Source: Bradyrhizobium cajani
GTDB lineage: Bacteria > Pseudomonadota > Alphaproteobacteria > Rhizobiales > Xanthobacteraceae
DNA: 64,000 bases
Direction: 5' to 3'
Assembly: GCF_009759665.1 (NCBI RefSeq)
Contig: NZ_WQNE01000017.1
Coordinates: forward strand, 1-64,000
A program made the position numbers and the translations under genes. Shown here piece by piece: positions 44,475-53,126 of this stretch. Positions within the stretch are counted from its first letter, which is position 1. Each line of letters begins with the position of its first letter. The notes under the pieces are model-generated. The model saw nothing but the letters and a program-made list of their open reading frames with translations. It did not search any database and had not been told where the DNA came from.

Positions 44475-46586
44475 ATGCTGGAAAAGGCAGAGGCCACCGA
44501 GGCCCCCATCAAGGTCGAGTTCGACAATTTCGAGCACGGTTTTCCGGACGGATTCGGCCCGGGCTGGTGGGGTACGCTCGCCTACTGGATCGGCATCGCC
44601 TTCGCCACGTTCCAGCTCTATGTCGCCGCGTTCAACTATCTGCCGAGCCAGGTGGTGCGCGGCGTCCATGTCGGCTTCCTCATTCTCCTCACCTTCGGCC
44701 TGATCGGCAATTTCACTGCGAAGAGCGATTTTGGGCGAGCGCTCGGCTGGGTGATCGGCGGCGCCGGCTTCCTGTGCGGACTCTATCAATGGATCTTCTA
44801 TGCCGACCTGATCGCGCGCGACGGCGATCCGACGCGGCTCGACCTCGTGGTCGGCACGCTGCTCGCGGTGCTGATCTTCGAGGGCACCCGGCGGCTGATG
44901 GGCGCGGCCCTGCCGCTGATGTGCGGCGCGTGCCTCGTCTACTGGTTCTTCGGCCAATATCTGCCGTCGCCGTTCAACCATCGCGGTTATGACTTCGACC
45001 AGATCGTCACGCACCTGTCGTTCGGCACGGAAGGCTTCTACGGCGTGCCGATCTACGTCTCGGCGACCTACATCTTCCTGTTCATCCTGTTCGGCTCGTT
45101 CCTGGAGCGCGCCGGCATGATCCAGCTGTTCACCGACGTCTCGCTCGGCCTGTTCGGCCGCACCCGCGGCGGACCGGCCAAGGTCGCGGTGTTCGCTTCC
45201 GGCATGATGGGCACGATCTCCGGCTCCGGCGTCGCCAATGTCGTCACCGTCGGCCAGTTCACGATTCCCTTGATGATCAAGTTCGGCTACCGCCGCGCCT
45301 TCGCCGCCGGTGTCGAGGCGACGGCGTCGATGGGCGGGCAGATCATGCCGCCGGTGATGGGCGCGGTCGCCTTCATCATGGCGGAGACGCTCGGCGTTCA
45401 GTACTCGGAGATCGTCAAAGCGGCGGCAATTCCCGCGATCCTCTATTTCGCCTCGGCGTTCTGGATGGTGCACCTGGAAGCCGGCAAGCACGGCCTTGTC
45501 GGCATGAAGCGCTCGGAGATCCCGAGCGCGTGGAGGGCGCTGGTGACGCGCTGGTACCTCGTGCTGCCGCTCGCCGCCCTCGTCTACATGCTGTTCGAAG
45601 GCTTTACGCCGCTCTATGCCGGCAGCATGGGCCTCGCGCTGACGGTGGCGTTGATCCTGGGCACCAGCATCACCGCCGGCGTCTCGACGACGGTCATCCG
45701 CTACATCTTCTGGATCGGGCTCGCGCTCGTCGTCGCCGCGCTGTCGCGCGACGGGCTCCAGATCGTGCCGGTCGCTTGCGTCGTGGTCGGACTGATCGTG
45801 ATCACCGCCTTCGTTCGCGGCGGCTTTGCAGCCTTGCGCGCCTGCCGCGATGCACTGGCCGAAAGCGCCAAATCCGCCATCACCGTCGGCATGGCCTGCG
45901 CCATCGTCGGCGTCATCATCGGCATGATGTCGCAGACCGGTGTCGGCACCATCTTCGGCGGCTGGGTGATCGGGCTCGGCGAGAAGAGCCTGTTCCTGGC
46001 ACTGATCATGACCATGCTGCTGTCGATCCTGCTCGGCACCGGCATCCCGACCATCCCGACCTACATCATCACCGCCGCGCTTGCCGCGCCGGCGCTGGCA
46101 AAGCTCGGTGTGCCGCTGATCGCGAGCCACATGTTCGCGTTCTACTACGGCATCATGGCCGACCTCTCGCCGCCGGTCGCGCTCGCAGCACTTGCCGCCG
46201 CGCCGATCGCGAAGGAGAACCCGGACAAGATCGGCTGGGAGGCGATGCGCATCGCGCTCGCCGGCTACGTCATTCCCTTCATCTTCGTCTATTCGCCTGC
46301 GCTGATGCTTCAGGCCGGCGATCCCATGGCGGCCAAGCTCGGCTTCTACGGTGCGGTGGCGCTTGCAACCCTGAAGGCGCTGGTGGCGATTGCGCTGTTC
46401 GGCATGGTCGCGATCGGCTTCCTGTTCACGCGGTTGACGCTGCTGGAACGTCTGGTTGCACTCGGCGCCGCGTTCTGTCTGCTCGGCGACTTCCCGTTCA
46501 GCGACACCGCGGGCTTCGTGCTCTCCGCAGCGCTCGTGCTGTGGCAATGGCGGCAGCGTCCGCCGGCAACGGTCGAGGCGGTGTGA
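44475..46586 (+). CDS. TRAP transporter fused permease (DctQ-DctM)
   Basis: The 703-residue inner-membrane protein fuses the 4-helix small permease part (about residues 35-170) with the 12-helix large permease part. It carries MGTISGSGVANVVTVGQFTI, EATASMGGQIMPPVMGAVAF and GTGIPTIPTYIITAALAAPA motifs. It uses an ion gradient to import a solute delivered by the TAXI protein. The first ATG in a likely context is 44475. The stop GTG-TGA overlaps the GTG start of the DUF1850 gene, linking their translation. Confidence 0.95.
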   Translation: MLEKAEATEAPIKVEFDNFEHGFPDGFGPGWWGTLAYWIGIAFATFQLYVAAFNYLPSQVVRGVHVGFLILLTFGLIGNFTAKSDFGRALGWVIGGAGFLCGLYQWIFYADLIARDGDPTRLDLVVGTLLAVLIFEGTRRLMGAALPLMCGACLVYWFFGQYLPSPFNHRGYDFDQIVTHLSFGTEGFYGVPIYVSATYIFLFILFGSFLERAGMIQLFTDVSLGLFGRTRGGPAKVAVFASGMMGTISGSGVANVVTVGQFTIPLMIKFGYRRAFAAGVEATASMGGQIMPPVMGAVAFIMAETLGVQYSEIVKAAAIPAILYFASAFWMVHLEAGKHGLVGMKRSEIPSAWRALVTRWYLVLPLAALVYMLFEGFTPLYAGSMGLALTVALILGTSITAGVSTTVIRYIFWIGLALVVAALSRDGLQIVPVACVVVGLIVITAFVRGGFAALRACRDALAESAKSAITVGMACAIVGVIIGMMSQTGVGTIFGGWVIGLGEKSLFLALIMTMLLSILLGTGIPTIPTYIITAALAAPALAKLGVPLIASHMFAFYYGIMADLSPPVALAALAAAPIAKENPDKIGWEAMRIALAGYVIPFIFVYSPALMLQAGDPMAAKLGFYGAVALATLKALVAIALFGMVAIGFLFTRLTLLERLVALGAAFCLLGDFPFSDTAGFVLSAALVLWQWRQRPPATVEAV

Positions 46587-46960
46587 GCCTCTGCCTTGCA
46601 ACAGCGGGCGGCGTGAAGGCGCTGGCGCTGTCCGCCTTCACGCTGGCCTGGACGCATTCGATTGCAAAGGTCGAGTGGCAGGAGGACTGGCGCGTCACCC
46701 CCGCCGGCCTCGAACTGGTGCAGGCCCGCGTCAAGGGCACCGGCCCCGGCATGGAGCCGCCGCCGGAGGCGCGGCTTGTCGACGGCTGGTTTCAATGGCA
46801 GCCGACGCGTTCGCCGATGCCGGAGGTCGTGCTCGGTAACTCGGCGGCGGCGGGGGAGTGGCGGCTGTGCCATGGTGGACAGTGCCGGACGCTGTCCGAG
46901 ATTGTCGGCCATCCCATCGGTGCTAACGTCACGAAGATGGGCTTCTGCAAGGATCCGTAG
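46583..46960 (+). CDS. DUF1850 domain-containing protein
   Basis: The 125-residue product starts at GTG 46583, overlapping the permease stop as GTGA. A hydrophobic leader (LATAGGVKALALSAFTLAW) is followed by THSIAKVEWQEDWRVTPAGL, VKGTGPGMEPPPEARLVDG and WFQWQPTRSPMPEVVLGNSA. DUF1850 genes regularly follow TAXI-TRAP permease genes, so it is probably an accessory part of this transporter on the periplasmic side, with unknown mechanism. The TAG stop lies inside a palindromic repeat. Confidence 0.92.
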   Translation: MSLCLATAGGVKALALSAFTLAWTHSIAKVEWQEDWRVTPAGLELVQARVKGTGPGMEPPPEARLVDGWFQWQPTRSPMPEVVLGNSAAAGEWRLCHGGQCRTLSEIVGHPIGANVTKMGFCKDP

Positions 46961-47026
46961 CCCGGATGAGCGAAGCGATATCCGGGAACGGTGGCCCCGG
47001 ATGTCGCTTCGCTCATCCGGGCTACA
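46957..47026. repeat. Palindromic repeat, family F
   Basis: GTAGCCCGGATGAGCGAAGC to GCTTCGCTCATCCGGGCTAC, with an inner ATATCCGGG/CCCCGGAT pair. The first TAG is the stop codon of the DUF1850 gene. It ends about 20 bp before the SDR ribosome-binding site. Confidence 0.92.
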
Positions 47027-47049
47027 AAGAACAACAAAGGAGAAACGAG

Positions 47050-47856
47050 ATGGATCGGCTCAAGGGCAAGGTTGCGATGGTGGTAGGCGCGGGCTCGATC
47101 GGACCCGGCTGGGGCAACGGCAAGGCCACCGCGGTGACCTTTGCGCGCGAGGGCGCGCAGGTGTTCTGCGTCGATCGCAACGGCGCGGCGGCCGAGGAGA
47201 CCGCGAAGATCATCACCGACGAAGGCGGCAAGGCCACGGCGTTCACCGCCGACGTCTCGCGGGCGAGCGAGATCGAGGCGATGGTCGCGGCATGCCTGAA
47301 GGCCTATGGCCGCATCGATGTGCTCGACAACAATGTCGGCATCGCGGAGATGGGCAGCGTGGTGGAGGTGACCGAGGAGAGCTGGGACCGCGTCTTCAGC
47401 GTCAACCTCAAGAGCGCCTATCTCGCCATGAAGCATGTCATCCCCGTGATGGTGAAACAGGGCGGCGGCTCGATCATCAACATCTCCTCGATCGCCTCGA
47501 TCCGCCACATGGGCATCTCCTACGTGACCTATGGCACCTCGAAGGCGGCGATGAACATGATGACGCGAACCACCGCGATCGAGTTCGCGCGCCACCATGT
47601 GCGGGTGAACGCGATCCTGCCCGGCCTGATGAAGACGCCGATGGTCGCGCATTCCGCAGGTCTTGCCGCAAGCTACGCCAGCGGCGACGTCGAGGAGATG
47701 TGGCGCAAGCGCGATGCGCAGGTGCCGATGGGGCACATGGGCGACGCCTTCGATGTCGCCAACGCGGCGCTGTTCCTGGCGTCGGACGAGTCGAAATATG
47801 TGACGGGGATCGAGCTCGTGGTCGACGGCGGGATCACCTGCAAGGCGGGGGCGTAA
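47050..47856 (+). CDS. SDR family oxidoreductase with atypical cofactor loop
   Basis: The 268-residue protein is a classical SDR by its NISSIASI serine motif and YGTSK Tyr-Lys pair, and by the C-terminal VTGIELVVDGG. The cofactor loop is unusual: VGAGSIGPGWGNGKATA has an insertion compared with TGxxxGxG. The usual NNAG is NNVG. Such loops are found in a subgroup of SDRs from alphaproteobacteria (recollection). It should use NAD(P)+ to oxidise an alcohol. ATG 47050 follows AAAGGAG. It may be co-transcribed with the TRAP operon across the repeat, or separately. Confidence 0.9.
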   Translation: MDRLKGKVAMVVGAGSIGPGWGNGKATAVTFAREGAQVFCVDRNGAAAEETAKIITDEGGKATAFTADVSRASEIEAMVAACLKAYGRIDVLDNNVGIAEMGSVVEVTEESWDRVFSVNLKSAYLAMKHVIPVMVKQGGGSIINISSIASIRHMGISYVTYGTSKAAMNMMTRTTAIEFARHHVRVNAILPGLMKTPMVAHSAGLAASYASGDVEEMWRKRDAQVPMGHMGDAFDVANAALFLASDESKYVTGIELVVDGGITCKAGA

Positions 47857-47875
47857 CGCCAATCCGCTGTCGTCC

Positions 47876-48025
47876 CGGGGCGGCGGACCGCGAACCCGGG
47901 ACCAATAGCCACAGGGTGGAGTTGTTTTGCCGAGACGTAACTCCGAGTCATCGTAACCACATCTTCCTGTGGTTATGGGTCCCGGATCTGCGCTCCGCTT
48001 CGCTGCGCTTGTCCAGGACGACAGC
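47876..48025. repeat. Palindromic repeat region, family H
   Basis: GTCGTCCCGGGGCGGCGG to CCAGGACGACAG, enclosing GAACCCGGGACC / GGTCCCGGATCTGC and a CCACAGG / CCTGTGG pair. This long imperfect palindrome fills the gap between the convergent SDR and membrane protein genes. Confidence 0.75.
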
Positions 48026-48031
48026 GGAGAA

Positions 48032-48802
48032 TTACTGCGCCAGCGCCAGGATGCCGCCAGCAAACGCATGCCACGCGGCCGTCTCGCTGATCGGCCAGTT
48101 CAACACCTTCACCGCCAGCAGCGTGAGCGTGCCGTAGATGTAGACCGGATGGACGCGGCCCTCGGTGCGCCAGTCACGTACCATTGCGACGACGAGCAGC
48201 AGCGAGGCAACCACGGCCGGAGCGATGGTCACCGGCACCGGCGGTGGGCCGGGCGGTCCGGGAGGCGCGAGGAAGGTGAGAAACCAGCGCGCGATCGCGG
48301 CGTCGAGGATCGACACCGCCGCGAGCAGCATCAGGCGCTTGTGGATCTCGGGCCTCCGCGTGTTCACGATCGCGAGCACGAACACGACCGCGAAGAATGC
48401 GATCCCGCTCATCGGCACGATCGAGAAGCCGATGCCGGCCTCCTTCTGACCGAGTGCGGTGGAATGCTGCATCACATGCACGGAAGCGAGAAAGCCGAAG
48501 ATCGTCATCGCGGTCGCAAGCGACACGCCGGCGATGCCGAGCGAACGGTGATTGACCACGCGGCCCGAGGCGGCGAGCCAGGTCTGGAGCACGAAATAGA
48601 GCGACCAGGTGAAGAACAAGAGTCCGTGAAAATGAATCACGGGGCTTGTGGAGAAGGTCCGCTGCGCAAGCGGGATCCAATAGGTCGGTGCGAAGCCGAG
48701 GAAAGCAGTGGCCGCACAGGCCAGCGACATGTGGAGATAAAAATATCGTGCAGGCGACGCATCACGCGCGCGGACACGACGGTCGTCGATCAGGGTCGTC
48801 AT
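48032..48802 (-). CDS. Hypothetical multi-pass membrane protein
   Basis: The 256-residue product has about seven hydrophobic segments. It includes HFHGLLFFTWSLYFVLQTWL, SLGIAGVSLATAMTIFGFLA, then MSGIAFFAVVFVLAIVNTRR and a Pro-rich loop (LAPPGPPGPPPVPVTIA). Conserved His residues lie in HFHG, NHRSLG and EIHKRL, which could bind heme or metal. No named family is assigned; a DUF2306-like relation is possible. It is encoded alone on the minus strand, next to the antiporter gene on the same strand but 71 bp away. Confidence 0.75.
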   Translation of the reverse strand: MTTLIDDRRVRARDASPARYFYLHMSLACAATAFLGFAPTYWIPLAQRTFSTSPVIHFHGLLFFTWSLYFVLQTWLAASGRVVNHRSLGIAGVSLATAMTIFGFLASVHVMQHSTALGQKEAGIGFSIVPMSGIAFFAVVFVLAIVNTRRPEIHKRLMLLAAVSILDAAIARWFLTFLAPPGPPGPPPVPVTIAPAVVASLLLVVAMVRDWRTEGRVHPVYIYGTLTLLAVKVLNWPISETAAWHAFAGGILALAQ

Positions 48803-48873
48803 CAGGAGTGAGTCTATGGGGAGGCGATCCGGTTCAGCCCCTGGACAGCCCAGTGTGATCTAGCGCACGTAGC

Positions 48874-50418
48874 TCAACCGCCCGCGCTCAATTCTGCGCG
48901 ATCGAGCTCTTCCTCGAGCCGATGAAACGCGTCGTCGCCGATCACCTCGGTGGCGCGGAGGTCGAAGATCGATTTGCGCGCGGCTTCGATGGCGCGGCGG
49001 CGCAGGGGATCGGCAGGCAGTTCGCCGCTGGCGATGCCGCCGTTTGGATCGCTCTCGGCCTGCATCAGGATCGCGCGATATTCGAGCCGCAGGATTTCCG
49101 CCTCCTCCGACGGATCGCTCTCGATCGCGTCTAGTGCCGCGCGATAGGCGACCGCGCGTCCGCGCGCGACCTCGGCGCCGACGGGATCGTCGTCCTTGAG
49201 GTTGAAGGCCAGGATCAGCGGACGCAGCGTCAGGCCCTGGATGACCAGCGATCCCAGCACCACCGCAAAGGCGATGAAGACAATGAAGTCGCGATAGGGG
49301 AAGTTCTCCGGCAGGGCGAAGGCCGTGGCGAGCGTGACGAGGCCGCGCATGCCGCACCAGGAGATGATGAGGCCGCCCTTGGGCGAGGCGACCGCCGTCG
49401 GATCCTTGGGATGATAGATCCCGTACGCGACGAGCGTGCGCAGGGTCGTGCGGTAGAACGTCACCCAGAACAGCCGGACCAGGACCACGGTGAGCAGGAT
49501 CCATGCGGCGGCCACGCAATATTCCCAGCGCACGTCAGCATCCAGCCGCGACCAGATCGGCCGCATCTGCATGCCGATCAGCATGAAGGCGAGCACGTTG
49601 AGCACGAACACCGTCGTCTCCCAGACCGCATAGGACGGCACCCGCAGCCGCGCCGGGATGCGTGCCGGCGCCGTGCGCGCGACGGTGATGGCGTAGACCA
49701 CGATGGTGAGGATGCCGGAGAGACCGAGATGCTCGGCGGCGATCCAGACCATGAAGGTGGTGGCGAACTGCACGATGATCGCGCTCGGCGCCTCCCTCAC
49801 CCGTTCCATGAACAGCGGGATGATGCGCCCTGCAAGGAGACCCGCGATGACGCTGCCGACCAGCGCCAGCGCCATCGTCGGCGCGACCTGGCTCCACGTC
49901 AGATGCTCGGCGGCGACGGCGCCGACGGCGATGCGATAGATCAGAAGCGCGCTCGCGTCATTGAGCAGGCTCTCGCCCTCAAGGACCTTGACCATGCGGT
50001 ACGGCAGCTTCACCTGGCTCAGGATCGCGACAGCGGCCGCTGCATCGGGCGGCGCCACGATCGCGCCGAGCGCAACCGCGGCGGCCCAGGGCATGTCCGG
50101 CATCAGCCGGTGCGCGACATAGGCGACGCCAGCGGTGGTGAGGCCGACCGCGGCGACGACAAGGGTGGAGACCGGAACCCAGTTGTTGCGCAGATCCCGC
50201 AGCGAGGTGTCGAAGGCGGCATCCAGCAGCACCGGTGCGACAAAAAGCGCCAGCGCGAGGTCGGGCTCCAGCGTCCAGGTCGGGCTCCCCGGCAGCAGCG
50301 CGATCAGCGCACCGCCGATGGCGAGAAAGGTCGGGTAGGGGACCTTGATCCGCCGCGCCAGCGCCGATAAGGCAACAGCGCCGAGCAGAAGCGCGATGAG
50401 CCATTCGAATGTCGACAC
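48874..50418 (-). CDS. Na+/H+ antiporter, CPA1 family
   Basis: The 514-residue protein has about 12 hydrophobic helices. It carries the CPA1 features GAIVAPPDAAAAVAILSQVK, EGESLLNDASALLIYRIAVG and CGMRGLVTLATAFALPENFP. A long cytoplasmic C-terminal tail (about 420-514) is charged and helical. It exchanges Na+ or K+ for protons. The start GTG 50418 (STFEWLIALLL) with GGGGA upstream is preferred over a longer frame starting at 50496 that adds a non-conserved leader. It is divergent from the TPR-LprI gene. Confidence 0.93.
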   Translation of the reverse strand: MSTFEWLIALLLGAVALSALARRIKVPYPTFLAIGGALIALLPGSPTWTLEPDLALALFVAPVLLDAAFDTSLRDLRNNWVPVSTLVVAAVGLTTAGVAYVAHRLMPDMPWAAAVALGAIVAPPDAAAAVAILSQVKLPYRMVKVLEGESLLNDASALLIYRIAVGAVAAEHLTWSQVAPTMALALVGSVIAGLLAGRIIPLFMERVREAPSAIIVQFATTFMVWIAAEHLGLSGILTIVVYAITVARTAPARIPARLRVPSYAVWETTVFVLNVLAFMLIGMQMRPIWSRLDADVRWEYCVAAAWILLTVVLVRLFWVTFYRTTLRTLVAYGIYHPKDPTAVASPKGGLIISWCGMRGLVTLATAFALPENFPYRDFIVFIAFAVVLGSLVIQGLTLRPLILAFNLKDDDPVGAEVARGRAVAYRAALDAIESDPSEEAEILRLEYRAILMQAESDPNGGIASGELPADPLRRRAIEAARKSIFDLRATEVIGDDAFHRLEEELDRAELSAGG

Positions 50419-50521
50419 GCCAGTCCCCGAAGACAGATTTGAGCGATGCCACAAGCTAGCACCAATCCGGCCGTATAGCGGACAATCCGGTCTCAAGGCG
50501 AGCTTTCCGACTGCAACGACA

Positions 50522-51286
50522 ATGCGATCTCTTCTCCTGCTTCAATCGTCAGGCGTGGCGCTGATCTATGCGCTCTCGCTCGCCGTGGCCCATGCCGCGA
50601 CCGGCGGCGAGCCGGTCGCTGTGGCGCAGATCGACGTCGCGCCGTGCCTCGCTGCGGCCTTAGCCGACGACATGGACAAGGCGGCCTCGGCCTGTGCGGC
50701 CGTGATCGACAACGAGAAGACCGCGAAGGCAGACCTGATCAAGGCGCTGGTCGCGCGCGGCGCGCTTTATGCGCGGCACGACCAGATCGACCGTGCGATC
50801 GCCGACGACAGCCGCGCTCTTCTGCTCGATCCCACGCTCGCCGACACGTTCAACGCGCGCGGCGAGCTCTGGCTGAAGAAGGGCGACAAGCCCAAGGCGG
50901 TGCAGGATTTCGGCGCGGCGCTCAGAATCGATCCGAACCACGAGAAGGCCAAGGTCAATCACAAGGCGATGGCGCGCGAGCTCGAGCGGATCGGCGCGCA
51001 GATGGCGGTCGCCGGCAAGCCCAGCTTCAACTGCGCCGGCGCGCGGCGTGCGGTGGAAAGGGCGATCTGCGGCAATCGCGAGCTCGCCGATCTCGATCGC
51101 GAGATATTCGGGTCGAATGCCCGCGCGATCCGGGAGGCGCGCAATCCCGCGGAGGCCAAGGCGCTGCATCGCGAGCAGGACGAGTTCATCGCCCGCCGCA
51201 ATGCCGGTTACGGCCGGCCGGGGTACGACCTGAAGAAGGCGATGCAGGAGCGGTTGCAGCGGATCAACGGCGTCGACGGATATTAA
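50522..51286 (+). CDS. Exported TPR protein with LprI-like C-terminal domain (paralog 1)
   Basis: The 254-residue product has a signal peptide (about residues 1-25, ending AHA-AT). TPR-like helices follow (about 60-155, including ALLLDPTLADTFNARGELWL and ALRIDPNHEKAKVNHKA), then an LprI/DUF1311-type domain beginning FNCAGARRAVERAICGNREL and ending RRNAGYGRPGYDLKKAMQER. It should be periplasmic. Its C-terminus closely matches that of the next gene. ATG 50522 begins the signal peptide. Confidence 0.85.
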   Translation: MRSLLLLQSSGVALIYALSLAVAHAATGGEPVAVAQIDVAPCLAAALADDMDKAASACAAVIDNEKTAKADLIKALVARGALYARHDQIDRAIADDSRALLLDPTLADTFNARGELWLKKGDKPKAVQDFGAALRIDPNHEKAKVNHKAMARELERIGAQMAVAGKPSFNCAGARRAVERAICGNRELADLDREIFGSNARAIREARNPAEAKALHREQDEFIARRNAGYGRPGYDLKKAMQERLQRINGVDGY

Positions 51287-51350
51287 TGCCGCGCATCGCC
51301 TCTCTCGCTCGCGGCGAGAGGGAGGCCTCGCCGTTTGAACCTGTTGCCGG

Positions 51351-52784
51351 ATGAACGCGACAACGGGGAAAGCCCTTGTCACGGAGCCCAAAGCCATGTG
51401 CGGCACGTCTCGCCCCGCGCAACACTCATCCGTTGCCCGATCGACGCTGCTCGGCGCAACCTTGACCGCCGGCCTCGCGCTCGCGGCCGGCCCCGCCGCC
51501 GCCGGCGTCGCCTGCGTGCTCGACAGCAAGGCGCCGCGATCCGAGCTGATCGCGGCCTGCAATGTGATCATCGATCAGACCGGCAATCCGAGGCGGGACC
51601 GTTCCGCGGCGCTGGTCGTTCGTGCGAACGCCAATGCGAGGACGGAGGGCGGCCTGAACCAGGCCTTGAAGGACCTCGACCGCGCCATCGCGCTCGACGG
51701 CAAGTATGCGCCTGCCTATCGCGTGCGCGGCGACCTCCTGCGCGAGGCGGGCGGAGATCTGGGCCGCGCCGCGGCCGATCTGTCCACCGCGATCAAGCTC
51801 GATCCCAACGACGCCGAAGCTTACGAGATGCGCGGCATCGTCTATACCAATCAGCACCGGTTCGACCGCGCGCTCGCCGACTATGACCAGGCGATCAAGC
51901 TGAAGCCCGACTATGCCCAGGCCTGGTCTGACCGCGGCACGACCTTTTATCTTGGCGGCGACAACGAAAAGGCCGTCCGCGATTTCAACGAGGCGCTACG
52001 GCTCGATCCGAACCACGCGCGCGCCCACGCCAACCGCGCGGCTGCCTACAGGAAGCTCGATCAGCTCGACAAATCCATCGCCGACGAAACCGAGGCGATC
52101 AGGCTCGATCCCACCGAGCCGGAATTCTTCAACAACCGCGGCCTGTCCTATGCCGACCTCGGCGAGTACGACAAGGCGATCGCCGACTACGACCAAGCGC
52201 TGCGACTGGAGCAGCGGCCGAACTTCTTCACCAACCGCGGCGATTCCCACCAGTTCAAGGGCGCGCTCGGCGCCGCCCTCAGCGACTACGACGCTGCGCT
52301 TCGGCTCGATCCGAAATTCGCGCTCGCCTACAACAATCGCGCCGTGCTCTACAGCAAGATGGGCGAACGCAAGAAGGCGCTGGCCGACTTCGAGACGGTG
52401 CTGCGGCTCGATCCCGGCAACCGGAGTGCAGCCGACGGCCGCCGCAGCATGATCGCCGAGATCGCCAAGTTCGGCGCAACCACCTCGGGCCCGATGCATG
52501 CGCGCTCGGCCGACGATAGCGGCCCGTCCTTCGATTGCGCCACGGCCAGGCGCGAGGTCGAGAAGGTGATCTGCGCCGATCCCCAGCTCGGCGTGCTCGA
52601 CCGCCAGATCGCCGAGACTTACGAGCGCGTGCTGAAGTCGGCCAACAAGCGTTCGGCCGGCGACCTGCGCAGGACCCAGCGCGACTTCCTCGCGACGCGC
52701 AACGCCAGCTTCGGCCGGCCGGGCTATGATCTGAAGAAGGTCATGCAGGAGCGGCTGCAGCGGTTGAATGCGATGGAGAGCTGA
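51351..52784 (+). CDS. Exported TPR protein with LprI-like C-terminal domain (paralog 2)
   Basis: The 477-residue product has an N-terminal leader (signal peptide around STLLGATLTAGLALAAGPAA, then AGVACV). Many TPR units follow (about 90-355, such as AIKLKPDYAQAWSDRGTTFY, ALRLDPNHARAHANRAAAYR, AIRLDPTEPEFFNNRGLSYA and ALRLDPKFALAYNNRAVLYS), then an LprI-like domain from SFDCATARREVEKVICADPQ to GYDLKKVMQERLQRLNAMES. It is a longer paralog of the preceding gene, 64 bp away, so the pair arose by tandem duplication. The start is ATG 51351, or ATG 51396. Confidence 0.87.
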   Translation: MNATTGKALVTEPKAMCGTSRPAQHSSVARSTLLGATLTAGLALAAGPAAAGVACVLDSKAPRSELIAACNVIIDQTGNPRRDRSAALVVRANANARTEGGLNQALKDLDRAIALDGKYAPAYRVRGDLLREAGGDLGRAAADLSTAIKLDPNDAEAYEMRGIVYTNQHRFDRALADYDQAIKLKPDYAQAWSDRGTTFYLGGDNEKAVRDFNEALRLDPNHARAHANRAAAYRKLDQLDKSIADETEAIRLDPTEPEFFNNRGLSYADLGEYDKAIADYDQALRLEQRPNFFTNRGDSHQFKGALGAALSDYDAALRLDPKFALAYNNRAVLYSKMGERKKALADFETVLRLDPGNRSAADGRRSMIAEIAKFGATTSGPMHARSADDSGPSFDCATARREVEKVICADPQLGVLDRQIAETYERVLKSANKRSAGDLRRTQRDFLATRNASFGRPGYDLKKVMQERLQRLNAMES

Positions 52785-53126
52785 CGAGCTTGTGCGGCGC
52801 GCGCTCTTCGCCTCTCCCCGCGTGCGGGGAGAGGCTGGAATTTGCGAGAGCAATTCCGGGTGAGGGGGGGCCTCCGCGGAGTCTAACTCTCACCGTCCCC
52901 GGGGAGACCCCCCTCACCCAGCCCTCTCCCCGCAAGCAGGGCGAGGGAGGACACAGCCGCTGCCGCGCTCTCTCCCCCAAAAGCACCATCCTTTTCAGCT
53001 TGAACCGCGGCCCGTTCCCGGGAAAATACCCTTCAAACAAGGCCGGCACTTGATCCGGGTCATGGCGGGGCGCCTGTCCTGCCGCATGGTCGGGGCCAGG
53101 CGAATAAAGGGAACGGGAGCGCGGGA
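52785..53126. other. Intergenic region with GC-rich hairpins
   Basis: This 342-bp gap contains a family E repeat, CTCTCCCCGCGTGCGGGGAG plus AGG (52813-52835), and a CCCCTCACCCAGCCCTCTCC / GCAAGCAGGGCGAGGGAGG stretch (52908-52951). The right part leads to the acyl-CoA synthetase start, with ACGGGAGCGCGGG before it. No gene was seen. Confidence 0.65.

Noticed and set aside
44442..46601. A 719-codon minus-strand open frame
   Set aside because: It is antisense to the TRAP permease and rich in D, R and H, as expected from reversed membrane-protein codons.
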